Positions 1 to 64,000 of a stretch of 64,000 nucleotides of DNA are shown here, piece after piece. Under the pieces are notes generated by a model, which worked only from the letters and a program-made list of their open reading frames with translations, was not told the DNA's origin and ran no database searches. The position numbers and the translations under genes are program-made. Position 1 is the first letter of the stretch, and each line of letters opens with the position of its first letter. The stretch spans positions 17,276,088 through 17,340,087 of the forward strand of contig OY757014.1 of assembly GCA_963580285.1 (NCBI GenBank). The letters run 5' to 3'. The stretch comes from Lucinisca nassula (lineage: Eukaryota; Mollusca; Bivalvia; Lucinida; Lucinidae).

Positions 1-7
1 AATTTGG

Positions 8-209
8 CTATTAAATCCACATAAATTTTAGGAGTATTTCTGCTTTAAAAAGTTTGAAGGGTGCACTTTAAATTTATCTTTGTGTTTTCTGCCCACAGTG
101 TCCTCTTGTCAGTGACAACCTTTGGTCCTGTTTAAAAGTGGTCTTATAGACCACTTTTGAACAGTCCCAAAGGTGGTCTTAGCATGGGAAATTTACTGTT
201 TTGCTGTAA
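8..209. repeat. M4 MITE copy
   Basis: Decayed copy with the central palindrome of two arms reading GTGGTCTTATAGACCACTTT at about 138-160 and an imperfect left end. It is downstream of the kinesin-13 gene. Confidence 0.75.
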
Positions 210-897
210 AAGATACTCCTCAGACTAGAATCACCATCTGAAAATCTGTTTTTCCCATCAGCGAACAAAAAATGTGCAAATAAGTCTGCATCCATGCAGT
301 CTGATCAGCTCTTTTGTGTTGGCTGTTTAGATCATATAATACCAGTTTCTTAACGTAAAAATTTCTAGACTTGTGCTTGTCTGTGCAGCTGAGCCAGTTT
401 GTGTTCCATATGCTGGCAAACCTTGAAAACAGGTTTTCTTATGACAAGATTCATGTTATGACATTTCAACATTTGACAGTGATGCATCTACGTTTATACT
501 TCAGAAAGAATCAGAAAGGCATACAGATATGTGCGACAGTCGAATCTCTTTCCACAATCTGGGTCCTCACTAGTTTCCAAGGATCATTTTTTAGACAGTG
601 GCTGCCTAAGACTTCTGTACAATGGATCCTTGAGGCAAAAGTCCCTTTCAAGGGATATGAGGCATTTACCCACAATGTGTTTCTGACAAGAATTAAGGAA
701 AAGGCATTCCTAAATTACAGTATTTACCCTCCTTTTCTGCAGCTATGATTTGCTGCATAGCTGGAAATGACAATATGTGTAAAATGTAGCAAATATAACC
801 AATATTTCTAGGGAAAAATGGAGAACATGTAACATTAATGAACATCTTAACTTTTGAGTGACTGTGCCTTAAAATGCCACCTGATACACTCCCTTTC
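210..897. other. No gene recognised
   Basis: A 125-codon plus-strand open frame starts at 371, but its composition is not protein-like, it shows no family motif and no splice structure surrounds it. I see no repeat of the named families here either. Confidence 0.5.
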
Positions 898-1115
898 TAC
901 CGTAATGATCCTAAGTATTGGGACAGATCGGCCAATGCAAACAGTGCAGACCCAGATTAGATGGCTCGTGAAGGAAGTCTGATCAGGGTCTACACTGTTT
1001 GCTATTCCGTTTTCACCTTTTGGACTCCTTGCAGGATCGTGTAACAAATATGTTAAAATTTTAGGAGAATTACAGCAAGTCCTCAAAGTGTCCGAATTTT
1101 TAGGAGTTTACGGTA
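898..1115. repeat. M3 MITE copy
   Basis: Ends are TACCGTAA on the left and TTACGGTA on the right. The centre has the GCAAACAGTGCAGACCCAGA arm and its imperfect complement ending in CACTGTTTGC. Confidence 0.75.
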
Positions 1116-1377
1116 TGAGCTATCTACAACTCCTCGTCCGCGGATGACTTGTTCATGGGGTGGTTTTGGTGCTAACTGTAGATTCCTGTAGATTCGATGA
1201 TTTTGTTAGTTCCCAAACGTAAGTAAAACTCTGGAAACCTGTCGCAATTGTATGACAGTGACTGGTCAAATTCATGCAGGAAGGTGATCTGATAATCAGA
1301 ACAGCAACTGTAGTCAACACTAAAACTACCTCCCTGACAATGAATGAATGAAGTGTGAATAATGCAGGCAGACTGAT

Positions 1378-1608
1378 TTAACCCATTTTATACGGAAAAC
1401 CCCAAAACAGGTCATTTGGAAAACAGTGCAGGCCCAGATCAGATGCCACAGAATGTGGTGTATGATTGGGGCCTTCACTGTTTGCACAAAGTTCAACCAT
1501 TTTCTAAATAAATTTCTAAAAATAATTGAACCTGACATCACCTAAATTTCGAAATGGACTCCTGCTGTATATAAGGGGGAAGATTCCATTCAGTTCAAAA
1601 TGGGTTAA
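1378..1608. repeat. M2 MITE copy with TTAA flanks
   Basis: Begins TTAACCCATTTTATAC and ends AAAATGGGTTAA. The core hairpin pairs AACAGTGCAGGCCCAGATCA with its complement around a CACAGAATGTG centre. Confidence 0.8.
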
Positions 1609-1744
1609 GCATTATATGAGTCATATCCTTTCCCTCTCTCCTCATAAAGCACTTGCGAGTACCAACAACTATGTGTTTGCTCTGATAAATTATATCCAGA
1701 ATAATCACCAATTACTATTCTATGACAAATTTTCTAAACCAATA

Positions 1745-1925
1745 AATGGAAATGGATACTCTTTCATGGAAGGCAACTCTGTCAAAGATATTTTTGCTTT
1801 CCTTACCAATAGGGGCTTACACTTAAAGTAAAGTTTTTGCTCCTAAGGAGCAAATTCTTTCCTTTAAGAGTAGATCCCATTTCAGAGGGTATCAGTTTAT
1901 AGCAAAGTGAACGGTCAGTGGTGTT
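1745..1925. repeat. Decayed C1 MITE
   Basis: Keeps the GGCAACTCTGTCAAAG and AAATTCTTTCCTTTAAGAGT segments seen in the better copies at 3541 and 15557. The terminal repeats are no longer clear. Confidence 0.55.
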
Positions 1926-2258
1926 ATTTCACTTCTAAAACTATAACAGAAAATGCATCTATTTCTGATTTTTCCAGTGAATGCATTTTCCAGTGAATGC
2001 AGGGCTTGAAAATTCTTCAAAATTTCACTCATCCTGCATGACCAGTGGCATGTAGATTTTGATAAATGTCATAGGGACTAGACAAAATTTTTACATGTCC
2101 TCCAACATTTTTACTTGCCATGGCAGGTGGACGAGTGAAATTTTCCAGGCCTGAAATGCCAATAGTTCATGTCCATGAGTGCATAGCCCCAGGTTAGAAG
2201 GAATTAAAGGGGATAAGTTTTCTTACTTTTCCATAAATGCCTATATTATGGGTACTTC

Positions 2259-2471
2259 TTAACCCTTCTCTTGCTGAATATTCAGTTAAGCCACACCCAT
2301 TTCTGACTTTCAACCAATCAGATTTCTTCATGTAATTTATTCCTACAAATTCATAAATTGAATGTCAAACAGTGTAGATCCTGATCAGATGGCTTCTTCA
2401 GAAGCCATCTGATCTGGATCTACACTGTTTGCAAAGATAGGGGTTGTCGTGAACAGCAAGATAAGGGTTAA
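2259..2471. repeat. M1 MITE copy with TTAA flanks
   Basis: Ends are TTAACCCTTCTCTTGCTGAA and AGATAAGGGTTAA. The core hairpin is centred on GGCTTCTTCAGAAGCC at about 2391-2406, with arms that include GTGTAGATCCTGATCAGATG. Confidence 0.85.
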
Positions 2472-2850
2472 TATAATTGCTTGCCTGACACTGAGTAGGG
2501 GTAAATGATCAATCAAATTTCGTCAGATTTGGTTAATGATAGCTGATTCAGTTCATAGTTCTGTTTATCCTCCTTTTGGTTTGGTTCTATTCACTATAAA
2601 TACGCATAGCATTAACTGAAAATGCAAGGGCATAAAAAGCATTTGGACAAACAATCTGGGCTGATTTCAGCCAGTATATCATCAGTTTCCACTATTATCT
2701 GTGCCCCTGAGCACTGCAGAACACTAGAACTTGTAATTTCTTTTGCAGGCATTGATTGGTTGTTATAATGACATAGGGGGAAGGTGCAATAAAAGTAACA
2801 GCAACCAAACTTAACTAAACTTGATTGGACTTCCTCATTGTGGTTGCCAT

Positions 2851-3250
2851 GAGCGAGTTTGATCATCAAACTTGACTATTGTACGAGAAGTCAAACTGTA
2901 CATGGTCCTTCTTGTGTGATCGAATCGTAAACAAACATGGTAGCCGCCATGGCAGGATTGGCATTTCTGGACGACTAGCAAGATCACCATTTTGAACACT
3001 GCAGAAAAGCAGTGCCAATTCTATCTTACATATTGTGTACATTTTACATCTTTTTACAAATAAACATGCTTTAACAACACTTAAAATGTGTATTTTCCCT
3101 TGGGCTAACAGATTTTCATACTTTTTGCCACCATCTTGTACACTGTTGATCCAGAGAAATTTCCTGCCATTGAACCAGACTGAGTTTGATCAAAGTTTGG
3201 TTAACCATAGGTTAACTACAGTTAACCATGAATGACGATCAAACTCGCTC
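2851..3250. repeat. Putative MITE with GAGCGAGTTTGATC ends
   Basis: The 14-base sequence GAGCGAGTTTGATC at the left recurs inverted at the right (GATCAAACTCGCTC). The interior has smaller TTAACC/GGTTAA palindromes at 3200-3230. No second copy is seen in the window. Confidence 0.4.
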
Positions 3251-3373
3251 AATGTTTTCCAGCAGGAACACTTCCTGTTTGGATTGACTATTGGTTCTAT
3301 CGTCATGCTTAATGAATTCTGCCAGAAGTGGCTCAGTGAAATTTCTAGTCATGAAGGAGAGATTTTTCGAAAG

Positions 3374-3379
3374 TTTATT
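3374..3379 (-). terminator. Candidate polyadenylation signal
   Basis: AATAAA on the minus strand about 570 bases after the kinesin stop codon. It is the only canonical hexamer I noticed in that interval. Chance occurrence is quite possible in AT-rich DNA. Confidence 0.2.
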
Positions 3380-3540
3380 TTTGTCATATAGTTCCTATAA
3401 TTGAACCGAAAATCAAAAGGTCAGTTTCCGAAATCGAACCGAACCGAGAGAAACCTGTATCTTTCCAGCCCTATCATTGAGGAGATTCTAACAAGTACCC
3501 ACAACAAATGTTTCAAACAAGCAATAAGGAAACTTATCCC

Positions 3541-3772
3541 TTAAGGGGAATGGGTACATCTTCAGGGGAGGCAACTCTTGCAAAAGTATTTTTGTCTCCC
3601 ATGTCAATAGGGGTCAACTCTTAAAGGAAAGAATTTGCTCCTGAGGAGCAAATTCTTTCCTTTAAGAGTAGACCCTTTTTAGTGGGACAGGGCTTATAGA
3701 AAAGCGAACCAGAAGTCCTGAAAGTTCGAAAAATGGTGGAAAAAATCTGCCAGGTGTTCTCATTCCCCTTAA
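3541..3772. repeat. C1 MITE copy
   Basis: Palindromic ends TTAAGGGGAATGGG and CATTCCCCTTAA enclose a near-perfect hairpin with the loop region GCTCCTGAGGAGC. It lies in the presumed 3' untranslated or immediate downstream region of the kinesin gene. Confidence 0.8.
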
Positions 3773-3945
3773 TCATTCTCGTCATTCCGCCTCATCTTGA
3801 GCATGAGTGATGCATGCAGATCTATGTCCTATTAGATAAGCTTCATGGAAGTGCTGATGCTCTTTCTCTCGTCATGTAGTGTGCAGGAACTGTGAGGAAG
3901 CTCTTTCTATAAATAAATTAGGTCGTCAATTGTCACAAGTGTAGA

Positions 3946-62629
<58,684 letters not shown>

Positions 62630-62686
62630 CTATATGATGGACACATACATTTGTAATATAAGGGGTATTTTTTCATTTCTGATAGT

Positions 62687-62791
62687 AAATAAGGTAGGTC
62701 CTGATCAGACGCCGCATTATGCGGCGTCTGAACTGGGCCTGCACTGTTAGCCAAGGTACCCTTTAGGGGTTTCCCACATGCAATGGGTTAA
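62687..62791. repeat. M2 right part
   Basis: TCCTGATCAGACGCCGCATT with complement, then TTTAGGGGTTTCCCACATGC and AATGGGTTAA. Confidence 0.7.
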
Positions 62792-63163
62792 ATTTGGACT
62801 AGTACTTTGCAACCTTAAGGGAAATACACATTAAGACAGGCATCAATATTTCTTTTCTCTCTTGCAATCCGGATAATTTCGGGTAATTTTAATATTTTGG
62901 CACTAACAAGAATCTTATACGTACTCATTAAAATCATCTTGGTGAGGCAATTCAAACAAATATCCAAAAGATAAATTATTTCCAAACAAACCTTGTATGT
63001 ACCCATGTGATCCTCACATCTTGTATATAACATCTAACTAGTACCCACAAGGCATGTTTCTACACAAGGAAAACAAAATAACATCATTCTGTTCATTTTT
63101 TCTTATCTAACCCTCTGTATCTGACATATATGGAGCTATCTGTTCCTATAAATATCATTATCC

Positions 63164-63376
63164 TTAACCCTTGTCCGGCTGAATATTTTAATCTGCCACA
63201 CCCACTACCGATTATCACAACCAATCAGATTACTTGATGCAAATTATTGCAACAAATTCACAATCTGAATGGCAAACAATGTAGATCCTGATCAGATGGC
63301 TTCGTCAGAAGCCATCTGATCTGGATCTTCATTGTTTGGAAAATAAGGCATCCGGGCTCAGCAGGACAAGGGATAA
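63164..63376. repeat. M1 MITE, CGTCAG-centred subtype
   Basis: TTAACCCTTGTCCGGCTGAA to AGCAGGACAAGGGATAA. Very close to the copy at 59054, sharing TGGCTTCGTCAGAAGCCATC. Confidence 0.85.
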
Positions 63377-63626
63377 ATCTCGAGTCTTCTTTCATTAGTG
63401 CAGGAAAAAATACAGAGTATGCTGAAGAATGAGGTGTTTCAGATTAGGTTATGAAAGGATGAAAGCTTTTTTTAAATATATATAAAATTGTATATCTGAA
63501 AATGTAAAGTGTAAGTATTACATTATACATACCATATACATTCTAAAGATCAGGATGAAAGACTGTATCATCTGCATACATCAAATCTGCTATTTAATGT
63601 GCAGCCACATAAGGCTTACCATAATT

Positions 63627-63818
63627 AACCGTAGTATTGGGACAGATAGGCCTAAGCAAAGAGTGCAGACCCAGATTAGGGTCTATACTAGACCCAGATC
63701 AGGGTCTGTACTGTTTGCCATACTGTCTGCACCTTTCGGACTTCTTGCTGGATCATGAAACAAATTTGTGGAAATTTTAGAAGAATTACTCCTCAAGGTA
63801 TCCAAATTTTTTCGGTAG
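63627..63818. repeat. M3 MITE, rearranged core
   Basis: AACCGTAGTATTGGGACAGA to AAGGTATCCAAATTTTTTCG. The loop is replaced by GGTCTATACTAGACC. Confidence 0.7.
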
Positions 63819-63880
63819 ATAATATCAGTCTGATTATCTGCAGTCTGCTGACCACAGCCTTTGTCTCCAATTTTGAAAAA

Positions 63881-64000
63881 AACAAGATGTGTTTGTGAAA
63901 CACCGATGCCCCCCAGGAAGCGCATGTGAAATATGAAAGCTGTGTCACTTACCAATCGAAAGTTATGGCCAAATGTTTTTAAAAATGTTGAAAAAAGTAG
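63881..64000 (+). mobile_element. H2 element, cut by the window end
   Basis: AACAAGATGTGTTTGTGAAA, subterminal GATGCCCCCC, first monomer ATATGAAAGCTGTGTCACTT and CAATCGAAAGTTATGGCCAA, as in the copy at 19984. Confidence 0.75.

Noticed and set aside
371..748. 125-codon plus-strand open frame
   Set aside because: No family resemblance, no splice context on that strand, and ordinary length for chance in this much sequence.
63683..63955. Minus-strand frame containing KIGDKGCGQQTADNQTD, considered as the kinesin first exon
   Set aside because: It overlaps an M3 MITE and the start of an H2 element, and does not resemble KIF2 N-termini.

Overview
This is a eukaryotic, AT-rich, intron-dominated window. 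It looks like a bivalve mollusc genome, and a venerid-type clam is my best guess. The reasons are long introns packed with hairpin MITEs, tRNA-derived SINEs, pearl/Helentron-like elements built on GACCTTGACCTT-type tandem monomers, and RTE- and CR1-type LINEs. Nothing suggests a prokaryote. The species cannot be fixed from sequence alone.

One host gene fills the window on the minus strand: a kinesin-13 (KIF2A/KIF2C-like) microtubule depolymerase. Eighteen exons between 60524 and 3946 join with canonical GT-AG sites and a consistent reading phase. They give 607 residues followed by a stop: an N-terminal segment, a charged neck, a complete motor domain (RxRP, KVD loop, [10 protein letters not shown]-loop, SSRSH switch I, DLAGNERG switch II, KEC helix 4) and a C-terminal coiled-coil tail. 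A further probable N-terminal exon lies at 62529-62629, but its phase does not fit the next exon, so at least one exon is unassigned. The start codon and promoter probably lie beyond the right edge (above 64000). Exons make up under 2 kb of about 58 kb.

The introns hold several layers of mobile DNA. I use these working names. M1: TTAA-flanked MITE with ends CCCTTATCCTGCTGA. M2: TTAA-flanked MITE with ends CCCATTTTGTAC. M3: MITE with ends TACCGTATTT. M4: TA-flanked MITE with a central GACCACTTTTGAACAGTCCC palindrome. C1: GGGGAATGG-ended MITE with a GGAAAGAATTTGCTCC hairpin. P1: Tigger-like MITE with ends TACAGTCGAACTTCAATGG. B1: MITE with ends CCAGTTGTTCAAAGC. G1: MITE with ends GAGCCGGCGCATGACAAAAC. 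H1, H2, H3: three Helentron-like families with a short 5' hairpin, internal tandem monomers, a tetranucleotide run and a 3' hairpin. S1-S4: SINEs. X and N1: unclassified repeats. M1, M2 and M3 have unrelated ends but share the same ~70-bp central hairpin.

Region by region: 1-3.9 kb is downstream of the gene and MITE-rich. 3.9-17 kb holds the tail and last motor exons, an H1 element and a nearly intact mariner (11166-12508). 17-24 kb is an intron with two ~745-bp inverted arms around an H2 element. 24-30 kb has nested H1, SINE and X insertions. 30-43.5 kb holds the motor-core exons, including a 129-bp tandem duplication that copies an exon end with its splice donor. 43.5-50 kb is an intron with a 5'-truncated RTE-like LINE whose 660-codon frame is open and carries a PHD-like finger. 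50-58 kb is an intron of nested H1, H2, CR1 LINE and MITE copies. 58-64 kb holds the N-terminal exons among MITEs.
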